Below are positions 24,101 through 34,361 of a DNA stretch of 64,000 bases, in pieces. The stretch is from NCBI GenBank assembly GCA_002786025.1, contig NHNW01000011.1, positions 372,001 to 436,000 on the forward strand, given 5' to 3'. Under the pieces are notes generated by a model, which worked only from the letters and a program-made list of their open reading frames with translations, ran no database searches and was not told the DNA's origin. The position numbers and the translations under genes are program-made. How positions within the stretch are numbered: the first letter of the stretch is position 1; each line of letters starts with the position of its first letter. The DNA is from Zasmidium citrigriseum. Taxonomy: Eukaryota > Ascomycota > Dothideomycetes > Mycosphaerellales > Mycosphaerellaceae.

Positions 24101-26225
24101 CTGCAGGTTGTTATTCTTGCGTCCGTTGGTGTCCAGCTGGGGTCTTGCCGGTTTCGGGGCAGTCATGTTCACGCTTCGTTCAATGTTTTCGATGGTATTC
24201 ATGCGCTGGTGCGCTCGAGATCGATCGACTGATGTCTTCCGCCGTGACTCGTTGCTCGGGTCTTGAGTAGCGTTCGAGACCTTGTTGGAATCCTGCTCGA
24301 GGCCTGCATCCCCGCCATATCCAGCCTGTGGCGACTTGATCGAGCCAGAAAAGAACTGTTGGAGGTCAGATTCTCGAGGACTTTCATACGCTTTGGGAAT
24401 CGCTGGGACAGGAGGTACCATCTCCTCATCCTCGCCGTATTGGCCTGCGCTCGAATTTGTCGTTCGTGGTTTCGGCGTAGGCAGACGAGAAGTGGATGCG
24501 GATGAGGCCAGGAGCGATTGGTAGCTGGACTTCGTACTGAGGCTGACACCGCCACCATGACCGATGCGGTTCTCCGGAGAAGCGCGAGCAGACGTGGGCG
24601 TGGTGTTACTTGTTCGTCGAGGAATCAAGCTCGGGCTCGGTTGAGCGACTCGTGGCATTTCGAGCTTCATCGGCATTTCTTCCTGCTGAGGAACTGAATT
24701 CGCCTTTGGCATGTTACTTGGCAGCGGCGGCGCTTGCATCATGGACATTCTCTTCAGACGACGCGCATCTGTGGGACTGATCGTTCTCGCTCCTAAACCA
24801 GAAGCTCGCCCTGAAATTGTAGATTGCCGCTTGTTTCCTGATGATGATGGGGTATTGGCTCGCATTGGATTGCCCTTGGACATTGGTCGCGGATTCGGCG
24901 TATTTGGATCTTGTTCACGTGGCGGAGGCTGTAGGCTCTTCACCTTATTCGCCCGAGACTGTGTGGTGGCTGTAGCAGTCGACAAGCGAGGACCTTCGGC
25001 TCCTGCAGATGTTGACGGTTGCATGGTGGTGCGGCGTGAGGATTTGGTGAGGCTGTTCGAGCGAGCCATGGAGGGCTTCGTCGTACCGTCTGAAGTGGTT
25101 GGCAAGGGGTGAGAAGGCTTTCTGCCCTCCATCATGGACGCAATCACACCAGGACCCACTGACTTCCTGGGTGCACGGCTACCAGCCGAAGCAGGCGGTG
25201 GTGCAGGACCAGATGGCGGCGGGCCTTGAGGTGCTGTGCTTTGGCGCCTGGTCCGTAACGAGAGTCCGCTTGGCTGAGAAGGGCCGCTTCCACTATCCTT
25301 GGGATTGTTCTGGGTCGTGTTCTGCTTCCCTCCTGTCACGGAACTCAGTCTTCTCCGAAGGCTCGCGCTTCTGCTCACGCCTGGCTCATCTCTTTGGTCA
25401 AGCTTTGGTACTGGTGGCCTGGAATCCGCCTGGTTGTTGTCCTTCCCTCGACCCACACTCGTCTCTTTTGGGATCATTCTGCCGCCTCCCACAGCTGGGA
25501 AATCGCTCAAGAGCGGGCCATTACCATCATAGTTAGCAATAGAATTTTGTAGATCGTCGAAGTTCACCGTCGGCATGAAATCGAAGTCATCGCCGAGCCG
25601 CTCGCCAGGGGTCGTGGGCGAATCTGTATCGTCATTCGAGGAGGGATTGCCGAAGCTGAATCGAGGAGCGTCGGCGGTCTTGCTGAAGAATGGCTCAGAA
25701 GTACTCTGCGGTAAGAAGGAGCGGGAGGTGTTTGTTGCTTCGGTCACGGAAGGCGCGATTGAGCCAATGCTCCCACTGGCAGCTCTGCCCTTCACGTCAG
25801 TCTTTCGGCGCCTCCAACATTGAAACATTGCTCATGAGGTCCTCTTTGCAGAAAGCATACCTCTTGCCTGGGCTGGGGAACTCTCGCGGTCCACTTGGCA
25901 CTCTCGCGTTCTCTCTCAGTGTACTACGTCTGCGGTGGTGGCTGAAACTAGTTCGCTGATCGGCTTGAGGTCTCGAGGCAGATGCCGGTATCGAAGGCTT
26001 TCGGAAAGTGTTATCGGCGGTGGTGGAGTCTGTTGTGGTGCGTTGAAATTTGCGACGTATTAGGGATTCAGCTGCCAGGTTGTCAGTGGACTGGAGTCTG
26101 TTTAGGCCCTGATTTCCATAGGCCGGCTCACATTCGTTGCCTGAATCGTCTGGAACGCCATTCCTCTCTCGGTCCAGATATGGCTGCGTCTGGCCGCGGA
26201 GGTGGAAGCGGGAAGCAGTGTCCAT
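21176..26225 (-). CDS. DYRK-family protein kinase, Pom1-like
   Basis: Three exons: 25861-26225, 22469-25811, 21176-22414, introns 49 and 54 bases; 4947 nt, 1648 residues. The first 1150 residues are disordered, Ser/Pro/Arg-rich and basic. The kinase domain (about 1180-1480) has GKGSFGQVV, VAVKIIRNKKRF, HCDLKPENILL, DFGSS and the DYRK activation loop YTYIQSRFYRSPEV, where the second Tyr is autophosphorylated. The preceding YEVVDILGKG and upstream acidic segment match class II DYRKs. A Thr/Ala/Asn/Gln-rich tail of 170 residues follows. In fission yeast Pom1 marks cell ends and sets the position of division and size at mitosis; in filamentous fungi related kinases act in polarity and septation. 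The first intron is supported by SPGKR joining RRKTD. The window also encodes Cdc14 of the septation network, but 20 kb away. Confidence 0.92.
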
Positions 26226-27163
26226 GACAACGTCGTAGCTCTAGCAATTGGGGATCGTAAAGAATCGTCTCAGTGTGCTGCTGTAATTGGAAATCGAGGA
26301 GCCGGGATAACACGCGCGCGTGTTTGAGATGAGCACAAGCCAAGGGCTATATTCTGCCTCTGGCAAAGTTCGGACTCCCGCATTCACTGTGTCCAGGTGT
26401 CGATGAAGGCGGCGGAAAGACGCATAGCGGTGCCCGCACGCTCAATGCATGGTCAATCGATCGGTGACGGGTCGGTGTCACGACGCATGGACAATGTGCG
26501 GCATGTCCCTGTCGGTTGCCAGGCGGGAGGCGAGTGTTGTTGTTGTCGCGATGCCGTCTGGAGGAGCTACCCCGGCGGTCCGCCCAGTGATATGTGCTGC
26601 TGGAGGAGGTGCTGGCGGCGGCGCAGCGCAGCGTCGAGTGCTTGAGCCCGGCGGAGGGGTGGGAGTGCAAAGGATAGGGCGTCTTTTGGGTGGAAGAGGA
26701 AGTCGACTCCGCTAACGTCGGCCTGCCAGTGCTAAGAGCCACGAGCGGTCAACTGGCAGATCCCCCTGCAGTCAGTGCAGTGCTTGCTTTGCGCCTAATC
26801 CTCAACCGGGCGGTGGGGCAGCGTAAACAAACGGATCACTGCCAGTGTCAGTCGAGGGGGCGGCGGCGATGTGATATGCTGCTGCTGCTGCTGCTGCTCA
26901 GGAGGGCGCCAGGCCGTGAGATGGTCGGCGACTCGTGCCACTGCGCTTTCCTTCACTTCCTGCCCAACTCCTGTGCCCGGGTTCCCCTGTCGACCGGCGA
27001 GCTCTGCTTAAGGTTGCAGGCAGCTTCCGCGCCGCCTCCGCCTTCGTGCGTCAATCTTCAATCAAAATTCCAGCTGCTTGTGCCAGGTCGCACATGACAT
27101 CCACCAGAGCCTTGAAAGCGTCACGTCTTCTCCCAGGCTGGACAGAAATGCTACGTGCGCGGT
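26226..27163. promoter_or_regulatory. Divergent intergenic region between the DYRK kinase and the GTPase
   Basis: These 940 bases hold both promoters. A (TGC)7 microsatellite lies at 26877-26897. Arg- and Gly-rich open frames here are chance. An upstream ATG at about 27149 opens a short frame that overlaps the GTPase start in another phase. Confidence 0.5.
26877..26897. repeat. (TGC)7 microsatellite
   Basis: Seven perfect TGC copies in the promoter region, not in a recognisable coding frame. Confidence 0.85.
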
Positions 27164-28583
27164 ATGCCTCGTGATCCGCTGATCGGCCTCGTGGGCAAGC
27201 CCAGCTCGGGCAAGTCGACGACGCTCAACAGGTAGGTACGGTCTATCTGCCCTCGCGAGACGACGAACGAGAGTCGCTGAGGCAGGCGCAGTCTCACCGA
27301 AACGGTGGTGAAGACGAACCACGCTCCTTTTACCACCATCACGCCGAACCGAGCCGTAGGATACCTTCAAGTCGAATGCGCTTGTTCACGGACATCATTA
27401 CCAGGAAACACTCCTCCATCGCCAGATGAGCCACCGCCGCTACAGAAAAGATGCAAGCCGAACTATGGAGCATGCCAGCAGGGCGTTCGCAGTGTACCCA
27501 TAGAGCTTCTGGACGTGGCCGGACTTGTACCTGGGGCTCATGAAGGAAAGGGACTTGGAAACAAGTTCTTGGATGACCTGAGACATGCCGATGCGCTCAT
27601 ACACGTGGTGGACGTTAGTGGAACCACTGATGCTGAAGGAAAGGCGACAAGAGGATACGATCCTTCGAACGACATCGCGTGGCTACGGTCTGAGATCGTG
27701 AACTGGGTCCTGGGGAATCTGAAGGAGAAATGGGGAGGCATCAAACGACGGCATGTGGCCGTGAAGGCTACCCCTGTGGAAACGCTGCAAGGCCAGTTCT
27801 CTGGCTATGGCTCCAATGCTAGTATAGTGGCACGAGTGCTGGATAAGCTCAACCTCAAGATTCCGCTTCAAGACTGGGACGACGACACTATCAAAATGGT
27901 TGTCGAGGCTTTCATTGACGAGAAGTTTCCAACAGTGCTGGCACTCAACAAGATCGACCACAACGACGCAGACAAGAACGTCTCGAAAATCGCAAAATCC
28001 GAACCGCCCGAGCGAATAGTACTGTGCAGCGCTATCTCCGAAGTTTTTCTAAGACGACTGGTCAAACAGAATTACATTCGATACATCCCCGGATCAGAAT
28101 TCATAGACACGAGAGAAGACCTCATAGAGCAAGGAGAGGAGGATGGAGGTGGTCTGTTGGAGATGGACGAGAAGTTGAAGACACGAGTCGAAAACTTGAA
28201 AGACATGGTCCTCTATCGCTTTGGAAGCACCGGCGTCAACCAGGTGCTGTCCCGTGCTTCCGAGTTGCTGGGACTTGTGGCGGTTTATCCAGTCAGGAAC
28301 ATTGGCACTTTTGGCTCAGGTGAGGCTGGCACTTCAGGCGACCGGGCAGCGGTCTTCCGTGATTGTGTCCTGGTGAAAAAAGGAAGCACTGTCGGTAATG
28401 TCTACCGCAAGGTCATGGGAGATGCGCCTCTGGCTTACTGCGAGACTGTCGGCGGCATTCGAGTCAGCGAGGACGATGTGGTGTCGCCTGGGAAGAACGA
28501 CGTGCGTATTTCACTCACTCGCTTCTTCGATGGTTCTGCTAACGCTGTCACAGATACTGTCTTTCAAAGTCGGCCGTGCGTAG
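27164..28583 (+). CDS. Obg-like GTPase of the YGR210C family
   Basis: Exons 27164-27231, 27292-28501, 28554-28583; introns 60 and 52 bases; 435 residues. The start [19 protein letters not shown] carries the P-loop (GKPSSGKS), and the first splice restores [18 protein letters not shown] is the G2/switch I region and [19 protein letters not shown] the G3 region of Obg/YchF-type GTPases; ALNKID is G4 and CSA G5. The C-terminus is a TGS-like domain, completed by the last short exon as [10 protein letters not shown]. The family is cytosolic, conserved in archaea and fungi, and probably ribosome-linked, with no firm role. The switch segment preceding PFTT (VVKTNHA) departs from the more usual sequence, which could be real divergence. 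Confidence 0.9.
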
Positions 28584-28864
28584 CGAGGGCAAGCCACAAG
28601 CCAGCCCATTTTCGAGTCTCACACATCCTCAAGGCGGTGTTGTGAACCGCAAATACACGGACCAGAGCGCGTGGAAAGACAATCGCCTCCCAAGTCTAAG
28701 ACAGCTGCTCGTATCACAGTTGAAGATTCCGCCAAAGGCATACATAAGGAACACCAGTGAGCAGAAAGACGACTCTCAGCTCCAAATTCCAATTCTACTT
28801 TCAACACAGAAGCGGGTCTTCTTGTATCTTTTCGAGTCGCATACACACTCTCTTTTGTTTCTTT

Positions 28865-29782
28865 ATGTCTGACCAACAGCCCTCGAAGTTACCTAATATG
28901 GAGCCGGCTCCAAACCACAGCTCAGGGCCTGATGTTCCTAACATCGACAGCCACATACCGACCACACCTTTCTTCAATCGTCCTGCGCCGTACTCATGCA
29001 GATCTGAACCTCCGGCACCACTTTATCACTCGACTCATCCACTGGCATTGAGAAGGAATTTCTGGGAAAACGACCTGGTGGAACAGCAACCTGTTGTACA
29101 GCTTCCAGCACCGCCATCACTCTGGTTAAGACGCGGTCGACGTGTGCTCCTTCCCCGCTCAACGACAATCGTGTCGGGCCCTACTCTGGCCGGCATCCTC
29201 ATTGACCGGGAGGATACACCACCAGATTTGCGCTCTATCAATTCCGTCTTGCATGGACCGGATCCATACCAGCAGGCTACAGCACGACCCCTTCTGCCAA
29301 CTCCACGAACAAGCTCATGGCCACCAGATCAATTCACGCCAATGACTGCCTTCAACTTTGCTCGCGGAGTATGTCATGAATCGGACGTCAGCACTCCGCG
29401 TGGCACTTCTTCTGGGCGTGATGGTTCTTCAATCAGTCCACGCACACCATACCCATGCACGCCATATCCACGCTCTCCGTTCAGTCGGCGAAATGCTCTC
29501 CCGGATATCAGATCGCCAATTACACCAGCGACGACAGATTCCGAGCATGAAGCGCCGGCAAGTCACATCTCCTCAGGAGCACAACAAGCCATCGATAACA
29601 ACTCCAACGACTTGGTTGCCATGCCTTCTCAGCCTTCGATGAAAGCAGAAAGGCCCAGATATCGACCATCCAGATTTGTGGAGCACCTCGACATCAGTGC
29701 TCCGCCAGAGTATTTCGACCACGCAAAGTTCAATAGGCGAGACGATAGCGGGTACGACGGGGATGATGAGAAGTCTGCTTGA
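28865..29782 (+). CDS. Uncharacterised proline/serine-rich protein, 305 residues
   Basis: A single open frame; I chose MSDQQPSK at 28865 because the 36 residues before it, from 28757, look like untranslated leader. The protein is rich in Pro, Ser and Arg. One ordered-looking patch, LPAPPSLWLRRGRRVLLPR then GPTLAGILIDRED, may be conserved. A run of short repeats (TPYPCTPYPRSP) follows, then an acidic end, DDSGYDGDDEKSA. No signal peptide, domain or catalytic motif is seen. It lies 280 bases after the GTPase on the same strand, and a MITE-like element begins ten bases after its stop codon, so the element is probably transcribed in its 3' untranslated region. Confidence 0.6.
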   Translation: MSDQQPSKLPNMEPAPNHSSGPDVPNIDSHIPTTPFFNRPAPYSCRSEPPAPLYHSTHPLALRRNFWENDLVEQQPVVQLPAPPSLWLRRGRRVLLPRSTTIVSGPTLAGILIDREDTPPDLRSINSVLHGPDPYQQATARPLLPTPRTSSWPPDQFTPMTAFNFARGVCHESDVSTPRGTSSGRDGSSISPRTPYPCTPYPRSPFSRRNALPDIRSPITPATTDSEHEAPASHISSGAQQAIDNNSNDLVAMPSQPSMKAERPRYRPSRFVEHLDISAPPEYFDHAKFNRRDDSGYDGDDEKSA

Positions 29783-29791
29783 TGCTGCTTT

Positions 29792-29935
29792 ATCCCACGA
29801 GCGGCCGGGTGGTCCGTCGGGTGGTCCGTCTAATTATTGGGTTGATTCAATTTGATTGACACCCGACTCCATTTGATTCAACACACTTAGTGTCGATCGA
29901 AGCCTAGTAACGGACCACCCGGCCGCTCGTGGGAT
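29792..29935. mobile_element. MITE-like element with 26-bp terminal inverted repeats
   Basis: The ends 29792-29817 (ATCCCACGAGCGGCCGGG..CCGT) and 29910-29935 are perfect inverted repeats over 26 bases. The whole element is 144 bases, too short to code for a transposase. Inside the left end a 12-base unit, CGGGTGGTCCGT, is duplicated in tandem (29806-29829), and TTGATTCAA occurs twice (29842-29850, 29873-29881). GC-rich ends and an AT-rich middle are typical of MITEs. No clear target-site duplication is visible: the AT at each edge can be read as part of the repeat or as a 2-base duplication. Superfamily is unknown. Confidence 0.8.
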
Positions 29936-30358
29936 GCAGGGGACAGATTGTTAACTCGAGATTGACTTCAGAAAGTAGAATCATAATCGTAATGTTTAAT
30001 GATCCGACCAAATGTTTCATTCGCCTCACGTCAGCCTTCATGTCTCTTTCGACTTGTCACTGAAGACTCTCATGCAGGTTGCATCCCTCTATGAACATCG
30101 AATGTGACTGGAAAGCCAAGAGTGAACCAGATAGGGGCATCAAGTCCTAGTTAAGAATTGATCGAAGATTTGATTAGCCCCACTTCGACCAATCGACTCG
30201 CTCCTTCCCCGCGGGGGTCAGCGTGCCCTCAATGCGACCAGCTGTCTCTCCCTCAACTTCACAAGCAAACCACCATACGATCAAGCGAAACCTCCACGAG
30301 CCGAATCACCGCTCCATAAACACCTTCCGAACCGAACCTCCTGATAGACCTCGCAACC
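29936..30358 (+). other. Intergenic: upstream region of the epsilon-COP gene
   Basis: Between the MITE and the epsilon-COP start I see no gene. The last 60 bases, rich in C and A, look like a leader. Confidence 0.45.
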
Positions 30359-31261
30359 ATGGACCCCTTCGGCTCCGAAGGCGAACTCGTCAACATCCAC
30401 ACCGCATTCATCCAAGGCCAATACCAAACCGTCCTCTCCGACTTCGACGCCTCCGACTTCTCCGAATCAAACAAACTCCCCATCCAAATTCTAAAATACC
30501 GAGCCCAATGTGCCCTCGGCCAATACTCCGAAGTCATCGGCGCCATCAGCGACAGCGATGCGAAATCCACACCCGATCTCGCAGCTGTGCGAACATACGC
30601 ATCGTACCTCCAGAAACCGAGCAGCGATGGTCCGGCGGTAATGGAAGCGAAGAAATTGGCGGAGAGCCAAGGAGATAATTTGAGTGTGCAGTTGCTTTGC
30701 GGCACGGTGCTTGCGAGGGCGGGGGAGCAGGAGGCTGCGTTGACGTTGCTGAGCAAACATCAGGGATCTCTGGACGCCGTGGCATTGATCGTGCAAATTC
30801 ACCTTTCGCAAAACCGGACAGATCTCGCTCTCAAAGAAGCCCGGAGCGCGAGGAGCTTCGCACAGGATGCTCTACTGGTGAACTTGGCCGAGAGCTGGAT
30901 TGGCATGCGACAAGGTGGAGAGAACTACCAAAAGGCTTTCTACGTGTTTGAGGAATTGGCTCAAGCACCTTCATCCGCATCAGCGACGAGTCTGATTGCA
31001 CAAGCCGTGAGCGAGTTGCACATGGGAAGGATTGAGGAGGCTGAGACGGCGCTGAACCAGGCTTTGACGATGGAGCCAGAGAACAGTGCTGCAATTGCGA
31101 ACAAGTTGGTGCTGGACACTATTTCGGGCAAGGATACGGTGGAGCTGCAGAAGAAGCTTCAAACGGTGGATAAGGAGCACGAGATGTTGGCTGATTTGGC
31201 GGCTAAGAGGGAGGCTTTCCAGGCCGCGACGGCGAAGTACAATCCCAAGTTTGAGCCGTAA
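30359..31261 (+). CDS. SEC28: Coatomer subunit epsilon (epsilon-COP, Sec28)
   Basis: A single 300-residue exon, the usual length. It begins MDPFGSEGELVNIHTAFIQG, with the short N-terminal strand region, then helical TPR-like pairs: LPIQILKYRAQCALGQY, SVQLLCGTVLARAGEQEAAL, ALIVQIHLSQNRTDLALKEA, SLIAQAVSELHMGRIEEAE and TMEPENSAAIANKL (each shown as a separate repeat helix). The end, FQAATAKYNPKFEP, is characteristic of the family. Epsilon-COP is an alpha-solenoid that stabilises alpha-COP in the COPI coat, which returns proteins from Golgi to ER. It faces the USE1 gene tail to tail with 134 bases between stops. Confidence 0.93.
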   Translation: MDPFGSEGELVNIHTAFIQGQYQTVLSDFDASDFSESNKLPIQILKYRAQCALGQYSEVIGAISDSDAKSTPDLAAVRTYASYLQKPSSDGPAVMEAKKLAESQGDNLSVQLLCGTVLARAGEQEAALTLLSKHQGSLDAVALIVQIHLSQNRTDLALKEARSARSFAQDALLVNLAESWIGMRQGGENYQKAFYVFEELAQAPSSASATSLIAQAVSELHMGRIEEAETALNQALTMEPENSAAIANKLVLDTISGKDTVELQKKLQTVDKEHEMLADLAAKREAFQAATAKYNPKFEP

Positions 31262-31395
31262 AGGATTGACTCATGAGCGATGGCGTTGGACGGAGTTGGT
31301 GGGCAAGGGTTGCAGGAAGGGTAAAAGCCATGACAGATAGAAGTCAACGAAATGAACCAGAAGACATGATCATCCAAAGACACCTCAATTCCTCG

Positions 31396-32271
31396 CTAAA
31401 ACCGCAGTTTGGGCCCCAAAAACACCAACAAAAACGCCGCCACCCACATCCCAAAAATCATCCCATACAACTTCAACCGTCCCCACCACCCCTGCCCCTC
31501 ACTCATCCTCCTCAGCGTACTCATCTTCCGCTCCGCCGCCTCCATCCCCTGCGCACTCTTATCCAGCCCCTTCTCCGCCCTCTTCAGCACATCCTTCTCC
31601 TCGGCCAAACTCGTCGAAAACTGCATCGAGCTCTCTTTCAACGCCTGCGCCAACCCAAGTAACCCCGTCGTGAGCGCCTCCTGCTCAGTGCGATTATGCG
31701 ACATGAGCATTTCGGTCTTTTGGATCCCGGGGTCTAGTTCTTCGGCGGTTTCTTTTTCGTTGCGGGGCCGTTGGGAGAAGAGTTGTTCGCGCGCGGAGGT
31801 TGAGGCTAAGGTTCTGTTGTCGCTGGCTTGGAGTTGGGTTCTTCGGGAGCGGAGGCCTTCTTCTTGTGTTGAGTCAAGTCGGGAGGATTGTGTTTCGCCG
31901 GTTTCGAGACCTGCTTCGGTATCTTTCCTCGCGGGCGCGTATGTGTTCAGGACATCTTCTTCTTCTTCGTCATCCTCATCGTCATCCTCTTCTTCTTCAG
32001 CGGTATTGATCTCTCGTAACCGCGTGTTAAGCTTCTTGATCAATTCCCGCTTCTCTTGAAGATCATTCTGCATCTTTTGTCTCTCGGCCGGTGATCGTAC
32101 TGTCGCTGTCTGCTTCTCGAGAGTGAGAAGCATTGCGCGTGCATGTTCGATATTCGCCCCGATGCGGTTGCGTTCGTATTGCGAGTGTTGGATGTTGGCG
32201 TCTGCGCCCGGAGCGAGGAGGTTATGTTCTAGCCTTGCGAGAAGCCGGTTGAGGTTTACTGTGGATGTCAT
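31396..32271 (-). CDS. USE1: USE1-like ER SNARE
   Basis: A single 291-residue exon. A helical N-terminal part (NLNRLLARLEHNLL) is followed by an acidic run of Asp/Glu near residue 95, a SNARE-like heptad region (MLMSHNRTEQEALTTGLLG through EKGLDKSAQGMEAAERKM, read as two pieces), and a C-terminal membrane anchor, YGMIFGMWVAAFLLVFLG. This is the layout of the Use1 family (PF09753), a tail-anchored Qc SNARE on the ER that accepts COPI vesicles from the Golgi. The acidic tract is longer than I expect in animals. It is convergent with epsilon-COP, a protein of the same pathway. Confidence 0.85.
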   Translation of the reverse strand: MTSTVNLNRLLARLEHNLLAPGADANIQHSQYERNRIGANIEHARAMLLTLEKQTATVRSPAERQKMQNDLQEKRELIKKLNTRLREINTAEEEEDDDEDDEEEEDVLNTYAPARKDTEAGLETGETQSSRLDSTQEEGLRSRRTQLQASDNRTLASTSAREQLFSQRPRNEKETAEELDPGIQKTEMLMSHNRTEQEALTTGLLGLAQALKESSMQFSTSLAEEKDVLKRAEKGLDKSAQGMEAAERKMSTLRRMSEGQGWWGRLKLYGMIFGMWVAAFLLVFLGPKLRF

Positions 32272-32744
32272 TTTGGCATTGGATTTCTTGTCGGGAGCGG
32301 AAGATGTAGTGGTGTGCTTTCAGAATTGTTGGTGGTCGAAAGCTGTCAAGAGCCGACGTCAAAGGTTCACATGCGCCGGGAGCTTGGACCCGCTAGCGCA
32401 GCTAGCTGCTCCTCCTTGAAACATATCCGGTACATTTAGCAAGTAGTATCAACTTTGGATAGCGGAGGAGTGTGGAAAAGGACACTTGATGTACGATGCG
32501 AGGCAGGTGCTGGAAAGTGGAGAATCATTCCGTGTGAGACGCTGTCTTTTTTTATCGGCCGTGAGAGCCATCGCCCCCTCTCGCTATGAAAATGCTTCAA
32601 GTCTACTATACATCCAGCTGCAACTTATCGTACTCTTTTCATCGTGGCAGGTCGTTGACTTTACCACTCTCTCTCGGCCGCCATCCGCGAAGATGTGCCT
32701 CTAGCCACATTCACAGCGACGTCAGCGCCGGTGGAATGTTCAGC
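32272..32744. other. Intergenic: USE1 promoter side and AAT 3' side
   Basis: No gene seen. A plus-strand open frame overlapping the AAT 3' end is antisense noise. Confidence 0.5.
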
Positions 32745-34028
32745 TTAACCCTTAACCTTGTAGATGGCCTCGGCCAGACGTCCGACGTTCTCCGACGTAA
32801 TTCCAGCGACGCTGATTCTGCCGTCCTTGGTGGCGTAGACTGAGTGCTCCTCAGCAAGCTTGGTCATTTGCTCAGCAGTGAGACCGGTGTACGCGAACAT
32901 GCCGATCTGCGAGGTGATGTGATCCCAGTTGTGCTTGCTGCCGAGCTTCTCGAGGTTCTCCTTGAGCAGAGCGCGCATCTTGATGATGCGGTCAGCCATA
33001 CCCTTGACCTCACCGAGCCATTGCTTGTTGAGGGCCGGGTCGTTCAGAATGGTGCTGGCAATGCGAGCACCGTGGACTGGTGGGTTGGAGTAGAGAGGTC
33101 GGACGAGAATCTTGATCTGCGAGTCGAGACGGGCCTTCTCCTCAGGAGAGGAAGCGACGATGGAGAAGGCACCGACACGCTCACCGTAGAGACCCATGTT
33201 CTTGGCGAAGGATTGAGCAAGGCATGGCTGGTGGCCCTGTTGGATGAAGTAGCGGAGGGCGAATGCGTCCTTGTCGGTGTCGCCAGAAGCGAAGCCCTGG
33301 TAGGCCATGTCGAAGAATGGGTAGTGCTCGCCCTCCTTGACGGCGTCACTGATGGCCTTCCACTGTGCCTCGGTTGGGTCGACACCGGTAGGGTTATGTG
33401 CGCAGGCGTGGAGCAGGACCATGGAGCCCTTGGGCATGGCCTTGATGTCGGCAACCATTCCGTCAAAGTCGAGGCCAATGGTGTCCTTGTTGTAGTATCT
33501 GTACTGCTTGACCTCGAGGCCGCTGTCGAGGAAGACAGCCTTGTGGTTCGCCCATGACGGGGTTGGGATGTAGATGGTCTTTGCGCCTGGGTAGAAGCGC
33601 TGGAGGAAAGCACCGCCTATTCTCAGGGCACCGGTACCTGAGATGCTCTGGGTGATGGCAACGCGACCCTCCTTGAGAGCAGCGCTGTCTGGACCATAGG
33701 CAAGCAGAGCAGCTGCCTTGGCGAAGTCGGGCACACCAGTGATGCCAGCGTACTCCTTGTCGAGGTTGGCCTGGACGACCTTCTGCTCGGCCTCCTTCAC
33801 GGATGGCAGCACGTATGGCTTGCCCTTGTCATCGCGGTATGCTCCCACACCCAAGTTGATCTTCTTTCCATTGCTGTCCTTCTTGAATGCTTCGGTGATA
33901 CCCAGGATGGCATCAGGGGGGCCTTGAGGCACTTGCGACCAGGCCGAGGCAGCGCGGATGGAGTGCTGGGCAAGGACGTTGCGCGCTGGAGCGGCGGCTG
34001 CTCGCTGGAGAGCAGATTTGGCGATCAT
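32745..34028 (-). CDS. AAT1: Aspartate aminotransferase, mitochondrial
   Basis: A single 427-residue exon. The first 25 to 30 residues ([19 protein letters not shown]) form a basic, Ala-rich presequence free of acids, indicating import into mitochondria. The mature part starts near [15 protein letters not shown] and shows [33 protein letters not shown] and [14 protein letters not shown], in which the Lys near residue 275 binds pyridoxal phosphate. Near the end, [19 protein letters not shown] is typical of the family. It interconverts aspartate and 2-oxoglutarate with oxaloacetate and glutamate, part of the malate-aspartate shuttle. Complete and highly conserved; divergent from UTP7. Confidence 0.96.
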   Translation of the reverse strand: MIAKSALQRAAAAPARNVLAQHSIRAASAWSQVPQGPPDAILGITEAFKKDSNGKKINLGVGAYRDDKGKPYVLPSVKEAEQKVVQANLDKEYAGITGVPDFAKAAALLAYGPDSAALKEGRVAITQSISGTGALRIGGAFLQRFYPGAKTIYIPTPSWANHKAVFLDSGLEVKQYRYYNKDTIGLDFDGMVADIKAMPKGSMVLLHACAHNPTGVDPTEAQWKAISDAVKEGEHYPFFDMAYQGFASGDTDKDAFALRYFIQQGHQPCLAQSFAKNMGLYGERVGAFSIVASSPEEKARLDSQIKILVRPLYSNPPVHGARIASTILNDPALNKQWLGEVKGMADRIIKMRALLKENLEKLGSKHNWDHITSQIGMFAYTGLTAEQMTKLAEEHSVYATKDGRISVAGITSENVGRLAEAIYKVKG

Positions 34029-34361
34029 GGTTGCGATGCGGCAGGCGACAGATGAGGAAGCTGCTATCAGGGAATGACGAAGCCAATGGATGGCAGGGCA
34101 GGTCCAATGGCGGATTTGAGAGGATTGGGAAGGTTGGAGATGGATAGAACGGTTTCCAGCGACTGCGGAGCTCCAACTTTTAGTGACGGTCAGGGCGTGG
34201 AGCGATGGCGTGGTCTACGCTGGGTGAAAAAGTGGGTCGCGGGCTTGAAATCCCGATGGCCGATGCGCGCGCCTCGCGAAAAGTAAAAGTTCAGAAGCCG
34301 ACGAGACTTCGAATTTCACTCCACCATCCATGGCCGCCGCATAGACTGGACCACCGCCAAC
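34029..34361. promoter_or_regulatory. Divergent promoter AAT1/UTP7
   Basis: 333 bases between start codons. CCAAT occurs at 34083-34087 and 34103-34107, close enough to the AAT start that it may lie in the leader. A 4-codon upstream frame (34330-34344) precedes the UTP7 ATG by 17 bases. Confidence 0.5.

Noticed and set aside
28757..28864. A longer form of the 305-residue protein
   Set aside because: The added 36 residues look like translated leader, and the MSDQQ start has a better context and composition.
29780..29945. A 2-base TA duplication proving a Tc1/mariner origin for the MITE
   Set aside because: The flanks show AT on both sides, which may belong to the repeat itself; TA is not present on the right side, so no superfamily can be assigned.
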